Below are positions 1-10,924 of a DNA stretch of 64,000 nt, piece by piece. The first letter of the stretch is position 1; every line of letters starts with the position of its first letter. Made by a program: the position numbers and the translations under genes. The notes below the pieces were generated by a model, which made no database searches, was not told where the DNA came from, and saw only the letters and a list, made by a program, of their open reading frames with translations. Source of the DNA: Photobacterium kishitanii (GTDB taxonomy: Bacteria; Pseudomonadota; Gammaproteobacteria; Enterobacterales; Vibrionaceae); assembly GCF_003026355.1 (NCBI RefSeq), contig NZ_PYON01000010.1, positions 101,150 to 165,149 on the forward strand. Direction: 5' to 3'.

Positions 1-24
1 AAACCCAGCTAGGCTGGGTTTTTA
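1..24. terminator. Hairpin terminator beside rpmG
   Basis: A 9-bp perfect stem (AAACCCAGC / GCTGGGTTT) with a 3-base loop is followed by a T run on the + strand. It lies 20 bases past the rpmG stop codon and may serve rpmG or a convergent gene outside the window. The left flank is cut off by the window edge, so a T run on the minus strand cannot be judged. Confidence 0.6.
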
Positions 25-43
25 TCAAAGAGTGAAAAATCAA

Positions 44-211
44 TTACTTGATTTTAGCTTCTTTGTAAAGCACGTGCTGGCGAACTACTGGATCAAATTT
101 CTTGATCTCAAATTTGCCTGGCATGTTGCGCTTGTTCTTGTCGGTAGTGTAGAAGTGGCCTGTACCAGCTGATGATACTAGACGGATCTTCTCACGAATG
201 CCTTTAGCCAT
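44..211 (-). CDS. rpmG: 50S ribosomal protein L33
   Basis: Encodes 55 residues, the usual length of gammaproteobacterial L33, beginning [18 protein letters not shown] and ending in a lysine-rich tail. L33 is a small protein of the large ribosomal subunit near the E site. The zinc-binding cysteines of the C+ form are absent, as in E. coli L33. It lies 13 bases after rpmB on the same strand, the universal rpmB-rpmG pair, so the two are almost certainly cotranscribed. Confidence 0.97.
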   Translation of the reverse strand: MAKGIREKIRLVSSAGTGHFYTTDKNKRNMPGKFEIKKFDPVVRQHVLYKEAKIK

Positions 212-224
212 TGTTCAAATTCCT

Positions 225-461
225 CTAAACGTTCTCGCCGCGGACACGCATCTCTGCAAGAACGACATCAATGCCTTTCTTATCAATGATACGCATACCT
301 TTAGCAGTAAGACGTAGTTTAACGAAGCGTTTTTCGCTTTCTACCCAGAAACGATGAGTTTGCAGGTTCGGCAGAAAACGACGCTTGGTGGCATTACGTG
401 CATGTGAACGGTTGTTACCCGTTACAGGACGCTTACCAGTTACTTGGCATACTCGGGACAT
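225..461 (-). CDS. rpmB: 50S ribosomal protein L28
   Basis: Encodes 78 residues beginning [17 protein letters not shown], the conserved L28 N-terminus. The open frame extends 13 codons upstream, but the ATG at 461 is preceded by GGAG at good spacing and matches the family start. L28 is needed for assembly of the large subunit. It is followed closely by rpmG, and radC lies upstream on the same strand, the same order as in E. coli. Confidence 0.97.
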   Translation of the reverse strand: MSRVCQVTGKRPVTGNNRSHARNATKRRFLPNLQTHRFWVESEKRFVKLRLTAKGMRIIDKKGIDVVLAEMRVRGENV

Positions 462-632
462 TACTGTCTTCTCCAAATCGTTTCGCTCGATATCTACCAT
501 GGAAATTTAATGTAAAATTCAATTTTACATATAACCACAGCTATCAAAGGTCGCGCATTATACTAAGTCAAAACCAGTTGCTCAAGTCCCGAGCAGATCC
601 TTTCTCACTTTTTTTACCGAAAATTGTCTATT

Positions 633-1307
633 TTATAGCCAACCGCGCTCGGCAAAGGAAATAACATCCCCTTCACCGACAACAAAATGATCCAGAACAC
701 GAATACCCACTAAAGCCAGCGAATCACTGATCTTGCGGGTTATTCGATGGTCAGCTTGACTAGGTTCAGCAACGCCTGATGGGTGATTATGCGCTAAAAT
801 TAACGCCGCTGCATTAAGTTCTAACGATCTTTTTACAACTTCACGTGGATAAACGCTCGCACAATCAAGTGTTCCTTCAAATAATATCTCCCCGGTAATG
901 ACTCGGTGCTGATTGTCTAGGAATAGGATATAAAAGGCTTCGCGCTGTTTATGACGCAATTTTTTGACTAGATATTGACGAGTATTTTGTGGGTTTGTAA
1001 GCGCGCTATCTTTTTTTAAAATTTCTTCTAAATATCGCTCTCCCATGGCTAAAACAGCCTGTAAAAGTGCAAATTTTGCCGGACCTAAACCTTTTACCTG
1101 ACAAAATGTTTCTTTATCTGCCCCAAGCAAGGCACGCAATGAACCAAATTCTTGTAATAAATACGTCGCCAGTTCCAACGCATTCATTCCTTTAATCCCA
1201 GTACGTAAAAAAATGGCTAATAATTCAGCATCAGTGAGTGCTTCACTACCATGAGAGAGTAACTTTTCTCGCGGACGCGATGCTAATGGCAATTGCTTAA
1301 GCGACAT
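633..1307 (-). CDS. radC: RadC/YicR JAB-domain protein
   Basis: Encodes 224 residues. An N-terminal helix-hairpin-helix region ([14 protein letters not shown]) is followed by a C-terminal JAB/MPN domain with the metal-binding signature HNHPSG...SQAD. Despite its name, a DNA-repair role for RadC is not established; the fold resembles JAMM metalloproteases. The start at 1307 was chosen because AGGAGA stands 6 bases before it; the longer frame has no ribosome site. It is divergent from coaBC and upstream of rpmB. Confidence 0.93.
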   Translation of the reverse strand: MSLKQLPLASRPREKLLSHGSEALTDAELLAIFLRTGIKGMNALELATYLLQEFGSLRALLGADKETFCQVKGLGPAKFALLQAVLAMGERYLEEILKKDSALTNPQNTRQYLVKKLRHKQREAFYILFLDNQHRVITGEILFEGTLDCASVYPREVVKRSLELNAAALILAHNHPSGVAEPSQADHRITRKISDSLALVGIRVLDHFVVGEGDVISFAERGWL

Positions 1308-1544
1308 ATTGTCTCCTTGTTTGTATACCACTAGCAAAACAGTCGTCACTTTTTACACAACCAACACGAGGTTATTTTTTGAAAACATCGACATTTTTTG
1401 TGTTTGAAATTGCTGTTTACAATAATAAAACCTCGACACGATCACTGATAAATGCCCTTAACATTCATTGCAGCCAATGACCGTTTATACGTTTGATGCT
1501 ATCGTGTCAGCAAAATTTATTGGCTTCTAGACACAGGCAAAACC

Positions 1545-2759
1545 ATGCAAACACTGGCAGGAAAAAAAATCCTTCTCGGCATTAGTGGCGGTATCGCTGC
1601 CTATAAATGCGCAGAACTTACTCGTCGTTTAATTGAACGTGGCGCACAAGTCCAAGTCGTAATGACCACTGCAGCACAAGAATTTATTACGCCATTAACC
1701 ATGCAGGCTGTATCAGGCAATCCCGTTTCAAGTAGCCTATTAGACCCTTCTGCAGAAGCATCAATGGGTCATATTGAATTAGCTAAATGGGCAGATCTGG
1801 TTTTATTAGCCCCAGCAACGGCAGATTTAATTGCCCGTATCAGTGCTGGAATGGGGAATGATTTACTTACGACACTGTGTTTAGCTACTAATGCACCAAT
1901 TGCCGTCGCGCCAGCAATGAATCAACAGATGTACCGCAATATTGCAACTCAAGAAAACCTTGCCACTCTACAACGTCGAGGATTCACCTTATGGGGACCG
2001 GCAAGCGGTGAGCAAGCATGTGGCGATGTTGGTCCAGGACGAATGCTGGAACCAATGCAGTTAGTCCACCATTGTGAAGATTTTTTTCAAACGCCAGATC
2101 TTAGTGATCTAAATATTATGGTCACCGCCGGACCTACCCGTGAGGCAATTGATCCTGTGCGCTATTTAAGTAATTACAGCTCAGGAAAAATGGGCTTTGC
2201 GATTGCAGCAGCGGCGGCTAAACGTGGCGCTAAGGTGACTTTAATCAGTGGTCCGGTTAATCTTGCCACTCCTGCAGGCGTGACCCGAATTGATATTAAT
2301 AGTGCTATCGAAATGCAACAAGCAGCGTTAACTCACGCGGTAAAGAATCAGATATTTATCGCTTGTGCCGCAGTGGCTGATTTTCGTCCAGCACAAATCG
2401 CTGCACAAAAAATGAAAAAACAGCCCGGTAATGAAGAGATGGCAATTCAATTGGTAAAAAACCCTGATATTGTCGCCAATGTTGCGGCACTAACCGATAA
2501 GCGCCCATTCACGGTTGGCTTTGCTGCTGAAACTCAAAACGTAGAGCATTATGCACGTGGTAAACTCGCCGCTAAAAATCTTGACCTTATTTGTGCTAAT
2601 GACGTCTCAGTACAAGGGCAAGGCTTTAATAGCGACACTAACGCACTGCATTTATACTGGCCTAATGGCGATAAAGCATTACCATTAACCACTAAAGCCG
2701 ATCTTGGTCAGCAGTTAGTTACCGAAATTGTTGCCCTTTATCAACATGCCACGCACTAG
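1545..2759 (+). CDS. coaBC: Bifunctional phosphopantothenoylcysteine decarboxylase / phosphopantothenate-cysteine ligase
   Basis: Encodes 404 residues, close to E. coli CoaBC. The protein joins cysteine to 4'-phosphopantothenate (CoaB) and decarboxylates the product (CoaC) in coenzyme A synthesis. The N-terminal flavoprotein half has GGIAAYK, the histidine in [19 protein letters not shown] and the substrate-lid cysteine in [13 protein letters not shown]. The C-terminal ligase half has [17 protein letters not shown] and KMKK. The PxMNxxMW motif ends in Tyr rather than Trp. The gene is separated from dut by only 9 bases, so the two form an operon. Confidence 0.96.
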   Translation: MQTLAGKKILLGISGGIAAYKCAELTRRLIERGAQVQVVMTTAAQEFITPLTMQAVSGNPVSSSLLDPSAEASMGHIELAKWADLVLLAPATADLIARISAGMGNDLLTTLCLATNAPIAVAPAMNQQMYRNIATQENLATLQRRGFTLWGPASGEQACGDVGPGRMLEPMQLVHHCEDFFQTPDLSDLNIMVTAGPTREAIDPVRYLSNYSSGKMGFAIAAAAAKRGAKVTLISGPVNLATPAGVTRIDINSAIEMQQAALTHAVKNQIFIACAAVADFRPAQIAAQKMKKQPGNEEMAIQLVKNPDIVANVAALTDKRPFTVGFAAETQNVEHYARGKLAAKNLDLICANDVSVQGQGFNSDTNALHLYWPNGDKALPLTTKADLGQQLVTEIVALYQHATH

Positions 2760-2768
2760 AGCATTATT

Positions 2769-3227
2769 ATGAATACTATCGATCTTAAAATTCTTGACCC
2801 CCGTGTTGGAACAGAGTTCCCATTACCCGCTTATGCAACCACAGGTTCGGCAGGGCTTGATTTACGTGCGTGTCTTGATCAAGCATTAACCGTTGCGCCG
2901 GGGGAAACTCATCTCGTACCCACAGGCTTAGCAATTCATATTGGTGATCCTAATCTGGCAGCAACTATTTTACCGCGCTCAGGTCTTGGTCATAAACATG
3001 GGATTGTCTTAGGTAACCTTGTCGGTTTAATCGATTCAGATTACCAAGGACAATTGATGGTATCAGTATGGAACCGTGGCGATAGCACCTTTACTATCGA
3101 ACCGGGTGATCGTATTGCCCAGTTAGTTTTCTTACCGGTCGTACAAGCGCAATTTAATATTGTGACTGATTTTGATGATGCTAGTCATCGTGGTGAAGGT
3201 GGTTTTGGCCACTCAGGTCGTCAATAA
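2769..3227 (+). CDS. dut: Deoxyuridine 5'-triphosphate nucleotidohydrolase (dUTPase)
   Basis: Encodes 152 residues, the size of trimeric dUTPases. It converts dUTP to dUMP and pyrophosphate, keeping uracil out of DNA and supplying dUMP for thymidylate. All five family motifs are present: [35 protein letters not shown] and the C-terminal [10 protein letters not shown] arm that closes over the site. The gene follows coaBC directly and ends before a terminator at 3312-3343. Confidence 0.97.
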   Translation: MNTIDLKILDPRVGTEFPLPAYATTGSAGLDLRACLDQALTVAPGETHLVPTGLAIHIGDPNLAATILPRSGLGHKHGIVLGNLVGLIDSDYQGQLMVSVWNRGDSTFTIEPGDRIAQLVFLPVVQAQFNIVTDFDDASHRGEGGFGHSGRQ

Positions 3228-3311
3228 GTTTATTATTATTGATAAATACAGTTTATGCTTTTGGCGTATGAATTTATTTTGATGCTAAAATAACCGATAA
3301 CGATCAAACAC

Positions 3312-3343
3312 AAAGCGCAACTATTAAGGGTTGCGCTTTTTTT
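3312..3343 (+). terminator. Rho-independent terminator after dut
   Basis: A 10-bp stem (AAAGCGCAAC / GTTGCGCTTT) is followed by a T run. It closes the coaBC-dut transcript and leaves slmA to its own promoter. Confidence 0.85.
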
Positions 3344-3460
3344 ACTGATAAACTGCATACATTTATCATCCAGCGCTTTTCACGACGCAATGGCATCGCT
3401 AAGATAAGCGGGTTTCATGCTGTCCATGGACAGTCTCATTTTGCAAAGGAACGATAATTC

Positions 3461-4051
3461 ATGGCTGGCACCAAAAAAAGCAATCGCCGCGAAGAGATAC
3501 TCCAGTGTCTTGCTCATATGTTGGAATCAAATCAAGGAAGCCAACGTATTACCACCAAAATGCTGGCGGCTAATGTTGGGGTCTCGGAAGCCGCACTCTA
3601 TCGCCACTTCCCGAGTAAAGCACGGATGTTTGAAGGCCTGATTGAATTTATCGAAGATTCAATTACTACCCGTATTAACCGTATTCTTGATGATGAAAAA
3701 GATACCCTTACACGCCTGCGGATGGTGCTACAACTCATTTTAATGTTTGGTGAACGTAATCCTGGTCTGAGTCGCATCATGACAGGTCACGCGCTAATGT
3801 TTGAACAAGATCGCTTACAGTCTCGCATTAATCAGTTATTTGAGCGTATCGAATCGCAATTACGTCAAATCCTTAAAGAGCGAAAATTGCGTGAAGGTAA
3901 AGGCTTTCCTGTTGATGAATCTATTTTAGCCGCGCAATTACTCGGTCAAGTTGAAGGCAGCTTAAGCCGTTATGTTCGCTCAAGCTTTAAATATAAGCCT
4001 ACTGAAAATTTTGATGATTATTGGCAACTGCTTAGCGGTCAGTTAGGTTAA
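3461..4051 (+). CDS. slmA: Nucleoid occlusion factor SlmA (TetR family)
   Basis: Encodes 196 residues. SlmA binds specific chromosomal sites and blocks FtsZ assembly over the nucleoid. The N-terminal helix-turn-helix (about residues 28-50, [21 protein letters not shown]) is that of TetR-like proteins, and the rest is the helical FtsZ-binding and dimer domain. The ATG at 3461 has AAGGAA upstream. The position after dut and convergent with pyrE matches E. coli and Vibrio. Confidence 0.96.
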   Translation: MAGTKKSNRREEILQCLAHMLESNQGSQRITTKMLAANVGVSEAALYRHFPSKARMFEGLIEFIEDSITTRINRILDDEKDTLTRLRMVLQLILMFGERNPGLSRIMTGHALMFEQDRLQSRINQLFERIESQLRQILKERKLREGKGFPVDESILAAQLLGQVEGSLSRYVRSSFKYKPTENFDDYWQLLSGQLG

Positions 4052-4086
4052 CCACACCGATACCCAAAGCAGCATAAAAAGACCAA

Positions 4087-4118
4087 AAAAAGCGAGTGCC
4101 AATTGACGCTCGCTTTTT
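4087..4118. terminator. Bidirectional terminator between slmA and pyrE
   Basis: A 10-bp stem AAAAAGCGAG / CTCGCTTTTT has an A run on one side and a T run on the other, so it can end both convergent transcripts, slmA (+) and pyrE (-). Confidence 0.85.
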
Positions 4119-4144
4119 ATTATCACTTACTCGTTAAACGACAA

Positions 4145-4786
4145 TTACACGCCGTATTGAGCACGATACGCAGTTACAGCCGCTAAATGTTGTTCCATAT
4201 CAGCTTGCTCGCTTAAATAGGTCACAACATCACCTAGCGAGACAATTGAAATCACTGCACAACCAAAATCACGTTCAACTTCTTGAATTGCTGATAACTC
4301 ACTTTGGCCTTTTTCTTGACGATCAATTGCCACTAGTACGCCCGCTAAATCGGCACCGTTAGCTTTAATAATTTCCATTGACTCACGAATTGCAGTGCCA
4401 GCGGTGATCACATCATCAACCAACATGATGCGTCCTTCAAGTTCACTACCAACTAAGTTGCCACCCTCACCGTGATTTTTAGCTTCTTTACGGTTAAAGC
4501 AGTATGGCGTATCAATATCATGGTGATCAGCCAGTGCTACTGCGGTCGTGGTTGCAATAGGAATCCCTTTATATGCAGGGCCAAACAACACATCAAACTC
4601 AATCTTAGCGTCTACCAATGCAGCAGCATAAAAGCGGCCTAGACGCGCAAGATCGCGACCAGTATTAAATAATCCCGCGTTAAAGAAATACGGGCTGATA
4701 CGGCCAGATTTCAATGTAAACTCACCAAATTTCAAAACGCCTTTCTCTAGGGCAAATTCGATGAACTGACGCTGATATGCTTTCAT
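4145..4786 (-). CDS. pyrE: Orotate phosphoribosyltransferase
   Basis: Encodes 213 residues, as in E. coli. It transfers phosphoribose from PRPP to orotate, giving OMP, the fifth step of UMP synthesis. The PRPP-binding loop is [13 protein letters not shown] (about residues 119-131). Family residues are also seen in [13 protein letters not shown] near the N-terminus. The gene lies downstream of rph across a hairpin terminator, the arrangement that gives UTP-sensitive attenuation of pyrE in E. coli. Confidence 0.97.
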   Translation of the reverse strand: MKAYQRQFIEFALEKGVLKFGEFTLKSGRISPYFFNAGLFNTGRDLARLGRFYAAALVDAKIEFDVLFGPAYKGIPIATTTAVALADHHDIDTPYCFNRKEAKNHGEGGNLVGSELEGRIMLVDDVITAGTAIRESMEIIKANGADLAGVLVAIDRQEKGQSELSAIQEVERDFGCAVISIVSLGDVVTYLSEQADMEQHLAAVTAYRAQYGV

Positions 4787-4910
4787 TGTGGCTCCTTAAA
4801 CGACTATCGTGTTTTACAATGTTGAAATGGAAGCAACCTTTACCAATAACGTCGGTAAAACTGTTGCTGCTGAAATTAATGATTATCCCTCTAACCAATA
4901 AATTTCAGAT

Positions 4911-4938
4911 AAAAAAAAGCGGCTCCAATAGGAACCGC
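4911..4938 (-). terminator. rph-pyrE intercistronic terminator (candidate pyrE attenuator)
   Basis: Read on the minus strand, a stem of 8 pairs with one mismatch (4919-4926 with 4931-4938) ends in a run of eight T. The rph stop codon (4945-4947) is only 6 bases before the stem, so a ribosome finishing rph would cover the hairpin. The same layout underlies E. coli pyrE attenuation, where UTP shortage lets ribosomes follow the polymerase closely. The structure is visible; the regulation is inferred by homology. Confidence 0.75.
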
Positions 4939-4944
4939 TAACAA

Positions 4945-5661
4945 TTAATTTTCTAAGGCTTGTTTCTGCATCGAAATAATATCGGTTATGCCGTCTTTCG
5001 CCAGCGCTAGCATTGCTAACAACTCTTCATGACTGAATGCCTCACCTTCAGCAGTACCTTGAATCTCAATCATCTTGCCGTCTTCAGTCATCACTACATT
5101 CATATCGGTTTCAGCGGCTGAATCTTCAAGATACTCGAGATCGCAAATTGGCTCGCCTTTATAGATACCAACAGATACTGCAGCAACCATGCCTTTAAGC
5201 GGGCTTTTCTTAATCATACCTTTTTCAAGCATATAATTAATCGCATCGACCAATGCCACCATTGCACCCGTGATTGACGCTGTACGTGTGCCGCCATCGG
5301 CTTGAATAACATCACAGTCAACCGTGATCATTTGCTCACCAAGCACTTTCAAATCAACTGCTGCGCGTAAACTACGGGCAATCAGACGTTGAATTTCCAT
5401 GGTACGGCCGCCTTGCTTACCACTGGCAGCTTCACGACGATTGCGAGTATGCGTTGCACGTGGCAACATGCCATATTCTGCAGTCACCCAACCTTGGCCT
5501 TTACCTTTAAGCCAACGCGGCACATTTTCTTCAACACTAGCAGTACAAATTACTTTGGTGTTGCCAAATTCAACCAATACTGAACCTTCAGCGTGGGCTG
5601 TATAGTTACGAGTAATAGTGATTGGACGTACCTGAGTGGCACTTCTTCCGCTTGGACGCAT
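4945..5661 (-). CDS. rph: Ribonuclease PH
   Basis: Encodes 238 residues. RNase PH is a phosphate-dependent 3' to 5' exonuclease that trims tRNA 3' ends. The N-terminus [14 protein letters not shown] and the phosphate/RNA-binding stretch [18 protein letters not shown] are typical, and the C-terminal part is intact. The open frame runs about 140 codons further upstream without family similarity, so the start was set at 5661. It is the first gene of an rph-pyrE operon and is divergent from yicC. It is not the frameshifted rph of E. coli K-12. Confidence 0.96.
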   Translation of the reverse strand: MRPSGRSATQVRPITITRNYTAHAEGSVLVEFGNTKVICTASVEENVPRWLKGKGQGWVTAEYGMLPRATHTRNRREAASGKQGGRTMEIQRLIARSLRAAVDLKVLGEQMITVDCDVIQADGGTRTASITGAMVALVDAINYMLEKGMIKKSPLKGMVAAVSVGIYKGEPICDLEYLEDSAAETDMNVVMTEDGKMIEIQGTAEGEAFSHEELLAMLALAKDGITDIISMQKQALEN

Positions 5662-5918
5662 CGGGATTTCCCTTTGGCTGGATGATATTAACCGGCGATT
5701 ATAACGACATCTCAATCCCAGTGCACGAGAAAACCTGCGTTTAAACGATAGATTCAACCTTGTTTTGCATTTACAGCAGTAGCCCACAATGCGTGATCTC
5801 GCATATAATGATAGAACTCGGTTACGACGCACCTCTATCGTTATTAAAAGACCAGACTTACCGTTGAATACGCTAAGTTTAGCCGTCGCAACCATCATAA
5901 CAAAAGGGCCACAAGCCA

Positions 5919-6782
5919 ATGATCCATAGTATGACTGCTTATGCCCGTCGCGAAATAAAAGGCGACTGGGGCACTGCTGTGTGGGAAATCCGCTCAGTAA
6001 ACCAACGTTATCTTGAAACTTATATTCGTATGCCAGAGCAATTCCGTAGCCTTGAGCCGGTATTGCGTGAGCGTTTCCGTAAACGTCTAGCACGCGGTAA
6101 AGTCGAATGTAATCTTCGCTATGAAGCTAACATTGCTGGCAATACTGAATTAACCATCAATGAAGCATTAGCAAAACAAGTCATTCATGCAGCACGCTGG
6201 GTAACAGAAACTGCCGGTGAAGGTAATATTGGTCCATTCCAAGTGCTTAACTGGCCTGGCGTAATGGAAGCACCCGAACAAGATTTAGATGTGATAAATA
6301 AAGATCTATTAACTGGCTTTGAGCTGGCAATGGATGATTTTATTGCAGCACGTGCTAGCGAAGGCGACAACATGAAACAGTTGATCGACCAGCGTTTAGC
6401 GGCAATTTCAACAGAAGCCATCAAAGTACGTACCCTAATGCCACAAATTATGGTTTGGCAACGTGAGCGCATCATGTCACGTCTTGATGAAGCAAAAGTT
6501 GATCTTGATAACAACCGTCTTGAGCAAGAGCTGATCATGTTGGCACAAAAAAGTGATGTTGCCGAAGAACTTGATCGTCTAGATTCTCATGTAAAAGAAA
6601 CTAATAAAATTCTAGCTAAAGGTGGCGCATGTGGTCGTCGTCTTGATTTTATGATGCAAGAATTTAACCGTGAATCAAATACATTAGCATCAAAATCAAT
6701 CAATACTGAAGTCACTGCATCAGCGGTTGAACTGAAAGTATTAATTGAACAAATGCGTGAACAGATTCAAAACATCGAGTAA
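5919..6782 (+). CDS. yicC: YicC family endoribonuclease
   Basis: Encodes 287 residues. The N-terminal YicC-like domain begins [12 protein letters not shown] and contains RSVNQRYLE, and the C-terminal DUF1732 region has [19 protein letters not shown]. coli YicC is reported to be an endoribonuclease that promotes decay of the RyhB small RNA. It is transcribed away from rph, as in E. coli. Confidence 0.93.
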   Translation: MIHSMTAYARREIKGDWGTAVWEIRSVNQRYLETYIRMPEQFRSLEPVLRERFRKRLARGKVECNLRYEANIAGNTELTINEALAKQVIHAARWVTETAGEGNIGPFQVLNWPGVMEAPEQDLDVINKDLLTGFELAMDDFIAARASEGDNMKQLIDQRLAAISTEAIKVRTLMPQIMVWQRERIMSRLDEAKVDLDNNRLEQELIMLAQKSDVAEELDRLDSHVKETNKILAKGGACGRRLDFMMQEFNRESNTLASKSINTEVTASAVELKVLIEQMREQIQNIE

Positions 6783-6800
6783 ATAATCTTTACTTAATCT

Positions 6801-6836
6801 TTCCAAGGTGACGTTATTCACCTTGGAAAATTGTTT
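6801..6836 (+). terminator. Hairpin terminator after yicC
   Basis: A perfect 11-bp stem (TTCCAAGGTGA / TCACCTTGGAA) lies 18 bases after the yicC stop. The T-rich tail is interrupted (AATTGTTT), so efficiency is uncertain. Confidence 0.6.
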
Positions 6837-6990
6837 GCAAATTTAACCTTATTATGAAATATCATCAAAGCCAACTAGGCTTAAGTTATATTGACTCCGT
6901 AAAAAAGATGAATTTTCAAGCAATCAGCTAATTTCAATTATGCGCAGATCGTGATAATCTTCGCGCCCTTCTATCACTGAGTGAAAATAG

Positions 6991-7620
<630 letters not shown>

Positions 7621-7671
7621 GTTATTTTGTACAATTTTCTATTCCTAATTTAATAACCACTGGAGTCCTCC

Positions 7672-7950
7672 ATGGCACGCGTAACCGTTCAAGACGCTGT
7701 TGATAAAATTGGCAACCGTTTCGATCTGATCCAAATTGCTGCTCGCCGCGCACGTCAAATGCAAACCGGCGGTAAGGATCCATTGGTTCCTGAAGAAAAC
7801 GACAAATACACAGTAATTGCACTTCGTGAAATCGAAGAAGGCCTAATTACTAAAGATATCCTAGATGCTCGTGAGCGTCAGGAACTGCAAGAGCAAGAAG
7901 CAGCTGAATTAGCTGCGGTAAGTGCTATTGCTGGCGACCATCACCGTTAA
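7672..7950 (+). CDS. rpoZ: RNA polymerase omega subunit
   Basis: Encodes 92 residues beginning [19 protein letters not shown]. Omega helps beta-prime fold and forms part of one ppGpp-binding site on RNA polymerase. The MARVTV N-terminus carries the residues that take part in that site. It lies directly before spoT (17 bases), linking the ppGpp target to the ppGpp enzyme. Confidence 0.97.
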   Translation: MARVTVQDAVDKIGNRFDLIQIAARRARQMQTGGKDPLVPEENDKYTVIALREIEEGLITKDILDARERQELQEQEAAELAAVSAIAGDHHR

Positions 7951-7967
7951 TCAGGGAACCAGGCGAA

Positions 7968-10069
7968 TTGTATCTTTTTGATAGCCTGAAAGAAGTCGCA
8001 ACCAAGTACCTGTCGGAGCCTCAAATTGAGGTGCTTCGGCAGGCTTATCTTGTTGCTCGCGACGCCCATGAAGGCCAAACTCGTTCAACAGGCGAGCCTT
8101 ATATAATCCATCCAGTTGCGGTTGCCCGTATTCTGGCAGAAATGCGTCTTGATATTGAAACACTGATGGCAGCACTGCTGCATGATGTGATTGAAGATAC
8201 CGAGGTCACTAAAGAGGATTTAGCCTGCCGTTTTGGCGATACAGTTGCCGAATTGGTTGATGGCGTCTCTAAACTTGATAAACTGAAATTCCGCGATCGC
8301 AAAGAAGCCCAAGCCGAGAATTTCCGTAAAATGATCATGGCCATGGCGCACGATATTCGCGTTATCCTGATTAAACTTGCCGATCGTACTCACAACATGC
8401 GCACGTTAGGTGCTTTACGCCCTGATAAACGTCGCCGCATTGCGCGTGAAACCCTTGAAATATTCTCTCCGCTTGCCCACCGTCTTGGTATTCATAACAT
8501 CAAATCTGAACTTGAAGAGCTTGGTTTTGAAGCGTTATATCCCAACCGCTACCGCGTCCTAAAACAAGTCGTCGCAGCAGCCCGTGGCAATCGCAAAGAA
8601 ATGATTAATAAAATTCACGCTGAAATTGAGGGTCGCCTTAATGATGCGGGAATAACAGCAGAAGTATCTGGTCGCGAAAAGAATTTATACTCCATCTATA
8701 ACAAGATGAAGAACAAAGAACAACGCTTCCATTCGATCATGGATATCTACGCTTTTCGCGTATTAGTTAATGATCTTGATACTTGCTACCGCGTATTGGG
8801 TCAGGTACATAACCTGTATAAACCCCGCCCAAGCCGTATGAAAGATTATATCGCTATTCCAAAAGCCAATGGCTATCAGTCGCTACATACTTCCCTAGTT
8901 GGCCCTCACGGGGTGCCTGTCAAGTACAAATTCGCACTGAAGACATGGATCAAATGGCAGATAAAGGTGTCGCAGCCCATTGGACTTACAAAGACGGTGA
9001 AACCCCAGGGACCACCGCCCAAGTTAAAGCTCAACGTTGGATGCAAAGCCTATTAGAACTTCAACAAAGTGCCGGTAGCTCATTTGAGTTTATCGAAAAC
9101 GTTAAATCTGATCTTTTCCCTGATGAAATTTACGTTTTCACCCCTAAAGGTCGTATTGTTGAACTGCCCGTTGGCGCTACCGCGGTTGATTTTGCCTATG
9201 CCGTTCATACGGATATCGGTAATACTTGTGTCGGTTCTCGTGTCGATCGCCAGCCTTACCCATTAAGTAAGCCACTGAAAAATGGACAAACCATCGACAT
9301 TATCAGCGCCCCAGGTGCTCGACCTAATGCCGCATGGCTTAACTATGTAGTCACTTCACGCGCCCGTACTAAAATTCGTCAAGTATTAAAAACCATGCGC
9401 CGTGATGAATCGATTACCCTTGGCCGTCGGTTACTGAATCATGCCTTAGGCAGTGTCAGTATGCAGACCATCGCTGCCGAAAACATCGCTAAAGTACTCA
9501 GTGATCTTAAACTTGAAACCGTCGATGATTTACTGACGGAAATTGGTTTGGGTGAACTAATGAGTGTAGTTATTGCACGTCGATTATTAGGTAGCACTGA
9601 CGAACTAACGACTAAAAACGGTGATCGCCGCTTACCGATTCAAGGTGCTGATGGTATTTTGCTAACCTTTGCTAATTGCTGTCATCCGATTCATGGTGAT
9701 CCGATTGTGGCTCATGTCAGTCCGGGCAAAGGCTTAGTTATTCACCGTGAGGAATGTGCCAATATTCGTGGTTACCGTAAGGAGCCCGATAAGTACATGG
9801 CGGTTGAATGGAGTGAAGACATTGAGCAAGAGTTTGTGACTAATCTCAAAGTCGACATGCAAAATCACCAAGGCGCATTAGCTGATTTAACCAACACTAT
9901 TGCTGCGACAGGCTCTAATATTCAAGGTTTAGCGACCGAAGAAAAAGATGGCCGTCTGTATACTATTACCGTACGCCTGACCACCAAGAGCCGTGTGCAC
10001 TTGGCCAATATCATGCGTCGTATTCGTATCATGCCAGATGTAGTGCGGGTTGCTCGCCAGAAAAATTAA
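7968..10069 (+). pseudogene. spoT: spoT, bifunctional (p)ppGpp synthetase/hydrolase, single-base frameshift
   Basis: Together two frames give a full-length SpoT of about 700 residues. The first starts with TTG at 7968 (MYLFDSLKEVATKYL; E. coli spoT also uses TTG) and contains the HD hydrolase domain (LLHDVIEDTEV) and most of the synthetase domain. After GTC at 8919-8921 (residue 318) one base, expected to be G of a GAA codon, is missing; the first frame then reads unrelated residues and stops at 9056. The other frame resumes perfect SpoT sequence from 8924 through the TGS domain (EIYVFTPKGRIVELP), helical and zinc-finger region (FANCCHPIHGDPI) and ACT domain to 10069. No homopolymer or clear slippery heptamer lies at the break. 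Either an assembly error or a real mutation leaving a 362-residue HD-synthetase fragment. Confidence 0.9.
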
Positions 10070-10104
10070 CACTATTCGCTTAATGTAGTGCTAATAATCT
10101 TAAT

Positions 10105-10128
10105 AAAACGCCCGCTTGCGGGCGTTTT
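10105..10128. terminator. Terminator after spoT
   Basis: An 11-bp GC-rich stem AAAACGCCCGC / GCGGGCGTTTT stands 36 bases past the spoT stop, with the T run on the + side. It separates spoT from trmH-recG. Confidence 0.85.
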
Positions 10129-10193
10129 GTGTATTTGGCTGCCAATCCATATTATTATGGGGTTATTCTTATTATCGCAAATAGCATAACAGT

Positions 10194-10922
10194 ATGACTC
10201 CTGATCGCTTTCAACGTATTCATCAAGTATTAGCCACCCGCCAGCCCGATCTCACCGTCTGTATGGAAGAAGTTCACAAACCGAATAATGTCTCCGCTAT
10301 TATTCGTACCGCAGATGCAGTTGGTGTCCATAAAGTGCATGCGGTGTGGCCCAAAGAGGCGATGAAAGTACTGAGTCATACTTCAGCTGGTGCCCGTAAC
10401 TGGGTCGAACTTGAGACTCACGACACCATGGTTGAGGCTATCAGTGCCCTAAAAGCGCAAGGCATGCAGGTACTCGCAACTAATTTATCAGCCTCTGCGG
10501 TTGATTTTCGTGAGGTCGATTACACCAAACCAACGGCAATTATTCTCGGTGGTGAAAAAAATGGTATCACCGCTGAAGCATTAGCGCTCGCAGATCAAGA
10601 TATCATTATTCCAATGGTTGGCATGGTGCAATCTCTCAATGTTTCTGTCGCCAGTGCATTAATTCTCTACGAAGCCCAACGCCAACGTCAAAATGCAGGT
10701 ATGTATGATCGCACCACGACCTTACTTGATGATACTGTGGTAAATCGAATTCTATTTGAACGTGGGCATCCGGTATTAGCCAATGTAGCTAAACAAAAAA
10801 ATTTACCGTACCCGCAATTAGATGATCAAGGCCAGATTGTTGCCGACGAGCAATGGTGGGCAGCGATGCAAGCTAAAAAAATCAAACGCCCTGTCGCGAC
10901 TAGCGTAATTAACAAGGACTAA
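10194..10922 (+). CDS. trmH: tRNA (guanosine(18)-2'-O)-methyltransferase
   Basis: Encodes 242 residues. TrmH methylates the ribose of G18 in the D-loop of tRNAs using SAM. All three SPOUT motifs are present: NVSAIIRTADAVG, ILGGEKNGIT and IPMVGMVQSLNVSVASAL, the last contributing to the deep trefoil knot. The C-terminal extension matches the TrmH_C region. It ends 2 bases before recG, so the pair is one operon, as in E. coli. Confidence 0.96.
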   Translation: MTPDRFQRIHQVLATRQPDLTVCMEEVHKPNNVSAIIRTADAVGVHKVHAVWPKEAMKVLSHTSAGARNWVELETHDTMVEAISALKAQGMQVLATNLSASAVDFREVDYTKPTAIILGGEKNGITAEALALADQDIIIPMVGMVQSLNVSVASALILYEAQRQRQNAGMYDRTTTLLDDTVVNRILFERGHPVLANVAKQKNLPYPQLDDQGQIVADEQWWAAMQAKKIKRPVATSVINKD

Positions 10923-10924
10923 CC

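Noticed and set aside
4945..6093. Long open frame extending rph by about 140 codons upstream
   Set aside because: The added part has no family similarity, overlaps the yicC start on the other strand and lies before the canonical [10 protein letters not shown] start.
8870..9056. Programmed -1 ribosomal frameshift in spoT
   Set aside because: The overlap of frames contains no X-XXY-YYZ heptamer at the point where homology switches.
8945..10069. Second half of spoT as an independent gene starting at ATG 8945
   Set aside because: The ATG is an internal Met of SpoT, there is no ribosome site, and homology continues upstream in the same frame to 8924.
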